Below, in pieces: positions 25,160 through 32,699 of a stretch of 64,000 nucleotides of DNA. Made by a program: the position numbers and the translations under genes. This stretch comes from an uncultured Muribaculaceae bacterium (GTDB lineage: Bacteria > Bacteroidota > Bacteroidia > Bacteroidales > Muribaculaceae): positions 7,042-71,041 of the forward strand of contig CAJTQV010000003.1 of assembly GCA_910578385.1 (NCBI GenBank). Direction: 5' to 3'. How positions within the stretch are numbered: position 1 is the first letter of the stretch; each line of letters begins with the position of its first letter. Below the pieces are notes generated by a model. It was not told where the DNA came from and made no database searches. It worked only from the letters and a program-made list of their open reading frames with translations.

Positions 25160-27568
25160 ATGTCTCACATAAGGCTTGTGGCACTTCTTACAGTGCTTTG
25201 GACGGCCGTTGCCGCCTCGTATTCACAGACTTCTGCTGATGTAGAATATATGAATCAGGAGAGAGCCGTGCCTGCCGACACGCTTCCCTCCTTCGAACCT
25301 CCTGCCTCGACTCTGCCCCGCGAGGGACATCGCGAGACGGTCGGTCTCGTGTTGAGCGGCGGCGGAGCCAAGGGCATAGCCCATGTCGGCATAATCAAGG
25401 CGCTGGAAGAGAATGATATACCGATTGACTACGTTACCGGTACCTCGATGGGAGCCATAGTCGGCAGCCTCTACTCGTGCGGCTGGTCGCCCGAGAAGAT
25501 GCTTGAGTTTTTTACCGCTCCGGACTTTCTCGACTGGTCAACCGGCACGATCAACCGTAAGAACATATACTACTTCTACGAACCGCGCCCCACTCCGAAG
25601 TGGGTGAGTGTCAATGTGAATTTCCTCAAGAAAGAATCGTTGCCTAACCAGATAATCCCCACGAGCCTTGTCAGCCCGCTCCCAATGAACATTGAGTTCC
25701 TGAAAATATACGGGCCATATTCGGAGCAGTGCGGCGAGAATTTCAATAAACTCTTTGTGCCGTTCCGTTGCGTGGCTTCAGATGTCTACCACAAGCATAA
25801 GGTGGTGTTCGGCGACGGGTCGCTCGGCGAGGCTGTCCGCACCTCAATGAGTTTCCCGATGGTGTTCCGTCCCATCGAGGTTGACGGAGTGTTGCTCTAC
25901 GACGGCGGTATCTATGACAATTTCCCCGTCAACGTGATGGAAGAGGATTTCAATCCCGACTTCATGATCGGGGTTTCGGTGTCGGGAGCCGATTCCAAGC
26001 CGCGCCGTGGCGACATGTACAGCCAGCTTGAGGATATGATAATCCAGAACAACGACTATTCCCTACCGGCCGACAAAGGTGTCAAGATCCAGGTGCCGGT
26101 GCTCAACTTCGGAGTCCTCCAGTTTGACAAGGCCGCCACAATCTATGAGATAGGCTACCAGACAGGACTCTCGATGGTCGATTCCATCAAATCGCGCCTG
26201 TCGGCACGTATGCCACTGGAACGCGTCACCGCACGCCGAGACAGTTTCGCCGCTGCCACTCCGGCGCTGGAGTTCGACTCGGTGCAGGTGCAGGGTGTGA
26301 GCGGCAGTCAGGCCCGGTACCTGAAGTTCCTTTTCACTCACGACATGCCCGGCAAGTTCGGTATGCAGCAGACTGAAACCTCCTACTACCGAGCTGTCAC
26401 CGACGGTTCGCTGAGCAACCTTGTGCCTGAGGCTGTGTTCGGGCGCAACGGCAACAACACTCTCCGCCTCGTGGCCACTCCTCGCCGTCCATGGACACTT
26501 GCCGTCGGCGGGTACCTGACCACCTCGACCAACTCAATGCTTTACTTCTCGGCAGGTTATCACACCCTCGGACTCAACTCGCTCGACGTGTCGGCTTCGG
26601 CATGGATAGGACAGTCCTACTATGCCGGTATGCTCAATGCCAAATTCTCGCTCCGCACGCGCATACCATCTTATGCCGAACTGACCGGAGTGCTCAGCAA
26701 GCAGAAATACTATCAGTCGGAAGTGCTGTTCTTCAAGAGCTCGAACCCGATGTTCGCCACCGAGGTTGACAACTTCCTGCGGGGAAGTTTCGTGTGGGCA
26801 ATGGGGAGCCGCGCCAAAGGCTTTGCGAGCATAGCGGGCGGTTACATATCCGATTCATATTATCAGCCTGAGATTGCCGACGACGACCGTCATCGCGACA
26901 AGGTGCAGTACCGGGTGGGAGTTTTCCGTGCCGGAGTCGAGGGAAACAGTCTCGACAACCAGATGTATCCCTCGTCGGGCAGCCGCTGGTTCGCCTCGGT
27001 CGACCTCAGCGTGCAGTCCTCACGTTACTGTCCGGGCGAGAATTCCAAGGCCGGAGGTGGCTGGAAAGACAAGCCTGTGGCCTCGGTCGAGCTGCTGTGG
27101 AAACGCTTCTTCCCCGTCTCGAAACAATGGGCAATAGGAGCCTTCGCCAACGGTATGGCAACCCTGCAGCGTCTCGACCAAAACTATTACAACACGCTCA
27201 TGCACGCCGCCGCATTCGCACCGACACCATCAACCCAGAACTATTTCAACATAGCTTTCCGTTCCGACAATTATCTTGCGGCCGGAGTGATACCTATGTG
27301 GATGCCGCTCAAGCGGATGCAGGTGCGCGGAGACTTCTACGTCTATATGCCTGTGCGCGACATTGTCGACACCGGGCGTGATACCCGTGCCCGTTACGGC
27401 GACTGGTTCCGGACTGCCCGCTTCCTGGGCGAGGTGGCGGTAATCTACAACCTGCCTTTCGCCAGCATCTCCTTCTACGGCAACTATCTCTCGTATCCGG
27501 CCCGCAACTGGAACTTCGGAATCTCGTTCGGCCTGCTCTTCAAGGCTCCCAAGCTACTCAGACACTGA
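25160..27568 (+). CDS. Patatin-like phospholipase with C-terminal outer-membrane barrel
   Basis: An 802-residue exported protein with a signal peptide (to about residue 22) and a patatin domain: oxyanion loop LSGGGAKG at 65-72, nucleophile S96 in GTSMG, and D248 of the catalytic dyad in YDGGIYDNFPV. About residues 380-460 look like a POTRA-type linker, and the remaining 340 residues are amphipathic strands ending NFGISFGLLFKAP, a surface-antigen/Omp85-like barrel. This is the PlpD-type autotransporter architecture: a lipase exported through its own barrel. The frame is open further upstream but lacks a signal peptide there. Its 3' end overlaps apbE by 15 bases. Confidence 0.92.
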   Translation: MSHIRLVALLTVLWTAVAASYSQTSADVEYMNQERAVPADTLPSFEPPASTLPREGHRETVGLVLSGGGAKGIAHVGIIKALEENDIPIDYVTGTSMGAIVGSLYSCGWSPEKMLEFFTAPDFLDWSTGTINRKNIYYFYEPRPTPKWVSVNVNFLKKESLPNQIIPTSLVSPLPMNIEFLKIYGPYSEQCGENFNKLFVPFRCVASDVYHKHKVVFGDGSLGEAVRTSMSFPMVFRPIEVDGVLLYDGGIYDNFPVNVMEEDFNPDFMIGVSVSGADSKPRRGDMYSQLEDMIIQNNDYSLPADKGVKIQVPVLNFGVLQFDKAATIYEIGYQTGLSMVDSIKSRLSARMPLERVTARRDSFAAATPALEFDSVQVQGVSGSQARYLKFLFTHDMPGKFGMQQTETSYYRAVTDGSLSNLVPEAVFGRNGNNTLRLVATPRRPWTLAVGGYLTTSTNSMLYFSAGYHTLGLNSLDVSASAWIGQSYYAGMLNAKFSLRTRIPSYAELTGVLSKQKYYQSEVLFFKSSNPMFATEVDNFLRGSFVWAMGSRAKGFASIAGGYISDSYYQPEIADDDRHRDKVQYRVGVFRAGVEGNSLDNQMYPSSGSRWFASVDLSVQSSRYCPGENSKAGGGWKDKPVASVELLWKRFFPVSKQWAIGAFANGMATLQRLDQNYYNTLMHAAAFAPTPSTQNYFNIAFRSDNYLAAGVIPMWMPLKRMQVRGDFYVYMPVRDIVDTGRDTRARYGDWFRTARFLGEVAVIYNLPFASISFYGNYLSYPARNWNFGISFGLLFKAPKLLRH

Positions 27569-28567
27569 CGGGCCGCATAGTTGCTGGACCACAATCTCTT
27601 CGAACTGTTCGTTCTGCCACACAGTAGAGTCGGCGAGAACAAGCATTACCGGTATGCGGAGACGCAGCGCGAGATCCTTGGCTTTTTCCGAGCCGAGAGC
27701 CATCATGGATGTTGCGAAAGCGTCGGCGCTCATCGCCGTTGCAGAGATCACGGTGGCGCTGAGCACGTCAGTGCGTGCCGGGCGTCCGGTTGTGGCCGAT
27801 ATGGTGTGCCCGTATGCGCCTTGGGCATCGCGGTGGAAATTGCGGTAGTCGCCCGATGTGGCCATGCCACGGTAGGTTATAGCCACGACGCACTGGGAGT
27901 CGTGACGTATTGAATCGGACGTGAAAGGACGGTCGATCGACACTCGCCATTTCTCTCCCGACGGAGAAAGTCCCGAGCACCGGATCTCGCCACCGATTTC
28001 AACCAGATAATCATTTATGCCGTTGCGTTGCAGCATCTCGCCCACGCGGTCGCAGCCGTAACCCTTGGCTATGGCCGAGAAATTGAACTCTATGCGCGGG
28101 TCATCCTTCACAAGCATATTGTTCTCGATATGAGTCTTGGTTATGCCTGTGAACCGGAGCAACGAGTCGATGCGGAGGGTGTCGGCCGTGGCCTTGTGCC
28201 CCTTGCCGAATCCCCATGCCGTTATCAGCGGCCCGAGGGTCGGGTCGAATGCACCCTTGGTCACGCCGTTCACGATTCTCGACATCTCATACACACGCCG
28301 GTAATTGCTGTCGAGCGGCAGCTGTTCCCCCGCGTTCAGGCGGCTTGCGAGCGAAGTCGGGTCGAACACATTGAGCGAAGCGCCGACATCGCGGAGCGTG
28401 GCCATGATGCTGTCGGACATGTCACGGTCCGCGCGGTAGGTTATATGATATGTCGTGTGCCACACCATACCCTCGTCCTGCCGGAAGCGGTCACTCTCAC
28501 ACGACACAGATAACGTTGATGCTGAGACAATAAATAATGCTGTCAGCGATTTGAAAATCCTTCTCAT
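27554..28567 (-). CDS. apbE: FAD:protein FMN transferase ApbE, lipoprotein form
   Basis: Attaches FMN covalently to threonine residues of flavoproteins such as NqrB, NqrC and RnfG. 337 residues with a lipoprotein signal (SASTLSVSC, cysteine about residue 23). ApbE marks are TTYHITYRA, a VTKGAFDPTLGPL(I)xAWGFG segment, NFSAIAKGYGCDRV, the EIGGEIRCSG block and HTISATTGRPA, which carries the conserved histidine before the metal site. It acts outside the inner membrane. Flavoprotein targets are not in the window. Its end overlaps the convergent patatin gene by 15 bases. Confidence 0.95.
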   Translation of the reverse strand: MRRIFKSLTALFIVSASTLSVSCESDRFRQDEGMVWHTTYHITYRADRDMSDSIMATLRDVGASLNVFDPTSLASRLNAGEQLPLDSNYRRVYEMSRIVNGVTKGAFDPTLGPLITAWGFGKGHKATADTLRIDSLLRFTGITKTHIENNMLVKDDPRIEFNFSAIAKGYGCDRVGEMLQRNGINDYLVEIGGEIRCSGLSPSGEKWRVSIDRPFTSDSIRHDSQCVVAITYRGMATSGDYRNFHRDAQGAYGHTISATTGRPARTDVLSATVISATAMSADAFATSMMALGSEKAKDLALRLRIPVMLVLADSTVWQNEQFEEIVVQQLCGPSVSE

Positions 28568-28797
28568 GAGTCAGATAATAAGTTGTTTTCGGTCCTGATT
28601 TAAGATAAAAGTAGATTTTTGTCTGAAATATTTGGTAAATTTACAAAAAACAATTAAATTTACCGTACATATAGGAAATAAATATGTTAAATTCGTAAAA
28701 ACAAAGTTTAACAACAAACCAAAACTAAGTTATAACCATCTAAATCTGAAGTGAAGTTGACGCAACATCAGCAACACACACCTAAAAACATTGAACT
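28568..28797. other. AT-rich divergent intergenic region (apbE / DJ-1)
   Basis: 230 bp, strongly AT-rich, between two divergent genes. No full TAnnTTTG box is found on either strand. Several long A-runs and TTAAATTTAC-like stretches are present. It must hold both promoters but they cannot be placed with confidence. Confidence 0.4.
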
Positions 28798-29388
28798 ATG
28801 AAGGAATCATTTGTTTTTTTGGCCGAAGGATTCGAGGAGGTGGAGGCGCTCACGGCCGTAGATGTACTCCGCCGCGCGGGAATGCCCGTGAAAACAGTCT
28901 CGATCACCAGTTCACAACTTGTTACCGGAGCGCATGGCATCACGGTAAAAGCAGATGTAATCTATGACAGTACCATGTTCAAGGATCCGGCATGGCTCAT
29001 CTTGCCCGGCGGACTTCCCGGAGCTGACCATCTCCATGACTATTCGCCGCTGCTCGGACTTCTCCGTCAGCAGTGTGAGTCGCGCCATGGCCGTATAGCG
29101 GCTATATGTGCCGCTCCGGCTGTAGTGCTCGGTGAGGAGGGACTTCTAAAGGGACGCACCGCAACTTGCTATCCCGGATTCGAGGATAAGCTCAAGGGGG
29201 CAAAATATGTCGACACCGCAGTCGTATCGGACGACAAGTTTGTGCTCGGCAACGGCCCGGCATCAGCACTGCCTTGGGCACTCGCTATCGTGGCGAAGGA
29301 ACTCGGAGAGGCTAAATCGTTCAACATCGCGAACCAGATGCTTCTCTATCCTCTCAGCACAGAGCATCCCGACAATATTTTCGGTTGA
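28798..29388 (+). CDS. DJ-1/YajL family protein
   Basis: A 196-residue single-domain protein of the DJ-1/PfpI superfamily. It starts with FVFLAEGFEEVEALTAVDVLRRAG, where the glutamate at 13-14 is the partner of the reactive cysteine, C104 in AAICAAPAV. The LPGGLPGA loop and TCYPGFED follow. Homologues (DJ-1, YajL) protect proteins and nucleotides from oxidative or glyoxal damage, though the exact activity is debated. It lies 75 nt upstream of yigZ and could share a transcript with it. Confidence 0.93.
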   Translation: MKESFVFLAEGFEEVEALTAVDVLRRAGMPVKTVSITSSQLVTGAHGITVKADVIYDSTMFKDPAWLILPGGLPGADHLHDYSPLLGLLRQQCESRHGRIAAICAAPAVVLGEEGLLKGRTATCYPGFEDKLKGAKYVDTAVVSDDKFVLGNGPASALPWALAIVAKELGEAKSFNIANQMLLYPLSTEHPDNIFG

Positions 29389-29463
29389 ACACGCTGTCTG
29401 AACTGTAACAGCAGCGCAGCCTGCATAAGAAACCAAAGAAAGCGATTAACGATTAAATCGTAA

Positions 29464-30066
29464 ATGGACATCTACTACACAATCGAGAGACCCGGCTCGT
29501 CAAAATATACAGAGAAGATGAGCCGGTTTCTCTCGTTTGCTTTGCCCGTCAGCACGGCCGAGGAGGCGAAGCAGGCGGTGAAACGCTATCAGAACGAATA
29601 TCATGACTCGCGCCATGTATGCTGGGCCTACATGCTCGGCCCGTCGCGCACGGAGTGGCAGCTCAACGACAACGGTGAACCGTCGGGCACAGCCGGCAAG
29701 CCGATATTAGGTCAGATAAACAGTCTTGAGCTGACCGACGTATTGGTGATAGTGGTGCGCTACTTCGGCGGTATCAAGCTCGGCACCTCGGGTCTGATTG
29801 CCGCATACCGCGAGGCGGCGCGTCTCGCCCTTGAGGATGCCGGCCGTCGTGAATGCCGCGAGATGCGGCGTCTGAGCGTCGGGTTCTCATACGAGACAGC
29901 CGACAGCGTGATGCGGATCATAAAGAATCCGGATGTGAACATAATCGAGAAGACATTCGACAATCTGTGTCATGCCCTGATAGAGTTTCCGCTCGATCTC
30001 GAAGAGGAGCTTACAGGACGGCTTTCCAAGGTGGAGGGCATAATGATTGACCCTGCCGACCCCTGA
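29464..30066 (+). CDS. IMPACT/YigZ family protein
   Basis: A 200-residue protein of the UPF0029/IMPACT family. Family blocks are SKYTEKMSRFLSFALPV, then A-x-x-(R)HVCWAYMLG, DNGEPSGTAGKPILGQI and VVIVVRYFGGIKLGTSGLIAAYREAARLAL. The C-terminal 70 residues match the small DUF1949-like ferredoxin fold. The biochemical role is not settled; eukaryotic IMPACT controls Gcn2, and YigZ has been linked to RNA or nucleotide binding. A 16-bp direct repeat covers its stop codon. Confidence 0.93.
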   Translation: MDIYYTIERPGSSKYTEKMSRFLSFALPVSTAEEAKQAVKRYQNEYHDSRHVCWAYMLGPSRTEWQLNDNGEPSGTAGKPILGQINSLELTDVLVIVVRYFGGIKLGTSGLIAAYREAARLALEDAGRRECREMRRLSVGFSYETADSVMRIIKNPDVNIIEKTFDNLCHALIEFPLDLEEELTGRLSKVEGIMIDPADP

Positions 30067-30086
30067 TTGCCCCTGCCGACCCCTGA
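30051..30086 (+). repeat. 16-bp direct repeat over the yigZ stop codon
   Basis: CCCTGCCGACCCCTGA at 30051-30066 and again at 30071-30086, four bases apart. The first copy encodes the last residues and stop. A local duplication; the second CCCTGA also forms the left arm of the terminator. Confidence 0.75.
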
Positions 30087-30115
30087 ATTTTATAAAATCA
30101 GGGCATTTTTTGCGA
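30081..30115 (+). terminator. Terminator after yigZ
   Basis: CCCTGAATTTT (30081-30091) pairs with AAAATCAGGG (30094-30103), one bulged A, then CATTTTTT. Confidence 0.65.
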
Positions 30116-30214
30116 AATATCTGTCTGAAATTGTGATTAATTCAAAAAAAATTACGATATTTGCATTGCAAAATGCGGATGAATGGTCTGGTACTGTTGA
30201 TTTGCACGATGCAA

Positions 30215-30242
30215 TTGGTTGAATCATAAATGTTTAACTTTG
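30215..30242 (+). promoter_or_regulatory. Promoter of the HU gene
   Basis: TAACTTTG at 30235-30242 is a perfect -7 box. A TTG at 30215-30217 is 17 nt upstream, slightly short of the usual 19-20. Leader of about 70 nt. A weaker second candidate is GATATTTG at 30156-30163. Confidence 0.5.
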
Positions 30243-30316
30243 TGGTTTCGGCGCTTTTGGTGTCGAACGGATAGATTTGGGACTAAAACAGACAAATCTT
30301 AAACAGATATATTAAA

Positions 30317-30592
30317 ATGACAAAGGCAGATATCGTAACCGAAATTTCTCGCAGTACCGGCCTTGAGAAGGCTGCAGTGCTCGCTACTGTTGAAAAGTTC
30401 ATGGAAGTCGTTAAAGACTCGATGGCAGGCGGCAACAACGTTTACCTTCGCGGCTTCGGCAGCTTCGTGGTAAAGACCCGCAAGGAGAAGACCGCGAGAA
30501 ACATTTCGCGTAATACGACCATCAAGATTCCGGAGCACAAAGTTCCGACTTTCAAGCCCTCTAAGGTTTTCCTTGAGGAAGTGAAGAAATAA
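30317..30592 (+). CDS. HU-family nucleoid DNA-binding protein
   Basis: A 91-residue HU/IHF protein that bends and compacts DNA. Features are the helical N-terminus MTKADIVTEISRSTGLEKAAV, the signature LRGFGSFVVKTRKEKTARNISRNT, with the DNA-intercalating arm at about residues 50-75 and its proline in IKIPEHKVP, and the closing VPTFKPSKVFLEEV. A hairpin follows the stop and then a 29-residue basic protein gene. Bacteroidetes carry several HU paralogues; which one this is cannot be told here. Confidence 0.96.
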   Translation: MTKADIVTEISRSTGLEKAAVLATVEKFMEVVKDSMAGGNNVYLRGFGSFVVKTRKEKTARNISRNTTIKIPEHKVPTFKPSKVFLEEVKK

Positions 30593-30593
30593 T

Positions 30594-30636
30594 GAGACCC
30601 ATTTCTCACCGGGTCCCGGCCCGGTGAGAGCGTCTC
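30594..30636 (+). terminator. Nested hairpin after the HU gene
   Basis: CTCACCGGG (30605-30613) pairs with CCCGGTGAG (30620-30628); outer GAGAC (30594-30598) with GTCTC (30632-30636). No strong T-run, so it may reduce rather than block readthrough into the small basic gene. Confidence 0.55.
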
Positions 30637-30666
30637 AAACAGTTTAATCAATAAAAGTTATCAATT

Positions 30667-30756
30667 ATGCCCAGCGGAAAGAAGAGAAAAGGTCACAAGA
30701 TGGCCACTCACAAGCGTAAGAAAAGACTGAGAAAGAACCGTCATAAGAAGAAATAA
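30667..30756 (+). CDS. 29-residue highly basic COX24/AURKAIP1-like (bS22-like) protein
   Basis: A complete short frame, ATG at 30667 and TAA at 30754-30756, coding for 29 residues of which more than half are K or R: it starts MPSGKKRKGHKMATHKRKKR and ends in KNRHKKK. The K-R-x-x-H-K-M-x-x-H-K-x-K-K-R-x-R pattern is that of the COX24/AURKAIP1 domain (mitochondrial mS38) and of actinobacterial ribosomal protein bS22. A small-subunit ribosome protein is therefore likely; this rests on motif resemblance. It lies between HU and RNase E/G and has its own terminator hairpin at 30834. Confidence 0.8.
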   Translation: MPSGKKRKGHKMATHKRKKRLRKNRHKKK

Positions 30757-30833
30757 GCAGATTTCTTCTATTGCGTGAACAGCCGGCACCGGGGCGCTGT
30801 CCGCCGCACAGCAGGCGCACGCCCCATGCCGAT

Positions 30834-30883
30834 AAAAGAACAAACCGATCATCGCCACGGCATGAGCAAGTTTGTTCTTTTTA
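30834..30883 (+). terminator. Terminator before the RNase E/G gene
   Basis: AAAAGAACAAAC (30834-30845) pairs with GTTTGTTCTTTT (30870-30881), a 12-bp stem ending in a T-run; an inner GCC/GGC stem fills part of the loop. Confidence 0.7.
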
Positions 30884-30946
30884 ATTATAGACGGTCCGCC
30901 ATGGCCATCGTGGTCGTGAGCGGGTCAAACCATCATCACACTTAGT

Positions 30947-32572
30947 ATGAAAAGCGAATTAGTAGTTGACGTCAGCCAGGAGGACATATCGATTGCCCTG
31001 CTGGAAGACTCCCGTCTGGTCTCGCTCCAGAAAGAGAGCCGCAACATCGCCTATGCGGTGGGTGACCTCTATCTGGCGAAAGTCAAGAAGATCATGCCGG
31101 GTCTGAATGCCGCATTTGTGGATGTGGGCTATGAAAAGGACGCTTTTCTTCATTATCTTGACCTCGGACCTCAGTTCAGTTCCTATGGTGCCTTCCTTGA
31201 GGAGGCGTTCCAGGACCGCAAGAAGGTTCCGTCGGTCTCCCGGCAGAAACTTCAGCCTGACATCCCCAAGCAGGGAACAATCCAGACAGTCCTCCAGCCC
31301 GGTCAGCAGCTCCTCGTGCAGATTGCAAAGGAGCCGATCTCATCAAAGGGACCCCGGTTGACAACTGAAATATCCTTCACGGGACGTTTCATGGTGCTCA
31401 TGCCGTTTGGCGATAAAATCTCGGTGTCGCAGAAAATCAAGTCGACCGAAGAGAAAATACGTCTCCGCCAGCTCATAGGCAGCATCAAGCCCAAAGGATT
31501 CAGCGTGATTGTACGCACATCGGCAGAAAACAAACGTGTCGCCGAACTAAACAACGAGCTCCGCACGCTCCTCAAGAACTGGGAGGAGTCGGTGGCAAAG
31601 ATGCAGCGCAGCAAGGCTCCCGCGCTCATCTACGAGGAGGACTCGCGCGCCGTGAGCGTGATACGCGACATGTTCAGCCCAAATTTTGAGAACATATATG
31701 TGAATCATGCAGAGACTTTCACGCAGATTCAGAATTATGTGGCTCTCATCTCGCCCGAGAATAAAGAGATTGTAAAGCTTTATTCGAAAGACACGCCGAT
31801 TTTCGACAATTTCAACATCACGCGACAGATCAAGAGCAGTTTCGGAAAGACAGTGTCGTTCCGCTCGGGTGCATACCTCATCATAGAGAGCACCGAGGCG
31901 CTCCATGTGATCGATGTCAATTCCGGAAACCGCAGCAAGGCATGTCCCGACCAGGAGTCGAACGCGCTCGATGTGAATCTGAAAGCCGCCGACGAGATTG
32001 CCCGCCAGCTGCGTCTGCGCGACATGGGTGGTATTATCGTGGTCGATTTCATCGATATGGGCAAGGCGGAGCACCGCCAGCAGCTCTACGACCACATGCG
32101 CGAGGTCATGGCAAATGACAGGGCACGCCACAATATTCTGCCTCTCAGTAAATTCGGACTGATGCAGATCACGCGTCAGCGTGTGCGCCCGGCTCTCGAC
32201 ATCACCACAAACGAGTCATGTCCCTCCTGCTTCGGAAAGGGTGAGGTGTCGGCCTCGATTCTCTTCACCGACAAACTGGAGGAGAAGATTGAATATCTGG
32301 TCGAGCATCTGAAGGTCAAGAAGTTCAATATGTACATCCATCCGTTTGTCGAGGCTTATGTCAAGAAGGGCGTCTTCTCGCTCTATGGCAAATGGAAGCG
32401 GAAGTACGGACGCGGATTCAAGGTCATCGCCGACGAGTCGCTGGCCTACCTGCAATACAAGGTCTTCGACCCCGACGGCAAGGAGATAGATGTCAAGGAG
32501 GAAAGCGACATGAGCACGAGTCAGAGCAAGAACCGTGTGCGTGTCAAGAACCGCGACAATGAAGAAAACTGA
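30947..32572 (+). CDS. rng: Ribonuclease E/G family endoribonuclease
   Basis: A 541-residue RNase G-type enzyme for rRNA processing and mRNA decay. An S1-like domain covers about residues 36-135 (AKVKKIMPGLNAAFVDVGYEKDAFLH). The catalytic metal-binding aspartates are D323 in HVIDVNSGNRS and D367 in GIIVVDFIDM. The CPSCFGKG motif is the zinc-link. The long C-terminal scaffold of E. coli RNase E is absent, matching RNase G length. Downstream is a very strong terminator. The upstream neighbours (HU, COX24-like protein) fit a ribosome and nucleoid context. Confidence 0.94.
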   Translation: MKSELVVDVSQEDISIALLEDSRLVSLQKESRNIAYAVGDLYLAKVKKIMPGLNAAFVDVGYEKDAFLHYLDLGPQFSSYGAFLEEAFQDRKKVPSVSRQKLQPDIPKQGTIQTVLQPGQQLLVQIAKEPISSKGPRLTTEISFTGRFMVLMPFGDKISVSQKIKSTEEKIRLRQLIGSIKPKGFSVIVRTSAENKRVAELNNELRTLLKNWEESVAKMQRSKAPALIYEEDSRAVSVIRDMFSPNFENIYVNHAETFTQIQNYVALISPENKEIVKLYSKDTPIFDNFNITRQIKSSFGKTVSFRSGAYLIIESTEALHVIDVNSGNRSKACPDQESNALDVNLKAADEIARQLRLRDMGGIIVVDFIDMGKAEHRQQLYDHMREVMANDRARHNILPLSKFGLMQITRQRVRPALDITTNESCPSCFGKGEVSASILFTDKLEEKIEYLVEHLKVKKFNMYIHPFVEAYVKKGVFSLYGKWKRKYGRGFKVIADESLAYLQYKVFDPDGKEIDVKEESDMSTSQSKNRVRVKNRDNEEN

Positions 32573-32590
32573 TTCTTACGGTTATTTAGC

Positions 32591-32618
32591 AAAAGGGAGC
32601 GCCGAGGCGCTCCCTTTT
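32591..32618 (+). terminator. Strong intrinsic terminator after rng
   Basis: AAAAGGGAGCGCC (32591-32603) pairs with GGCGCTCCCTTTT (32606-32618); A-run and T-run make it work in both directions. Confidence 0.85.
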
Positions 32619-32650
32619 AGTTGATAACATATTGGGGTTCATTGGGGGGT

Positions 32651-32699
32651 AATCCGATAAATCAGGATAAATCCCGATAAATCAGGATTTATCGGGATT
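32651..32699. repeat. Palindromic repeat overlapping the folC stop codon
   Basis: AATCCCGATAAAT (32670-32682) and ATTTATCGGGATT (32687-32699) form a perfect 13-bp stem with loop CAGG. A partial extra copy, AATCCGATAAATCAGGAT, precedes it at 32651-32668. The folC stop lies inside, so the last codons of folC are part of the palindrome. Confidence 0.7.
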
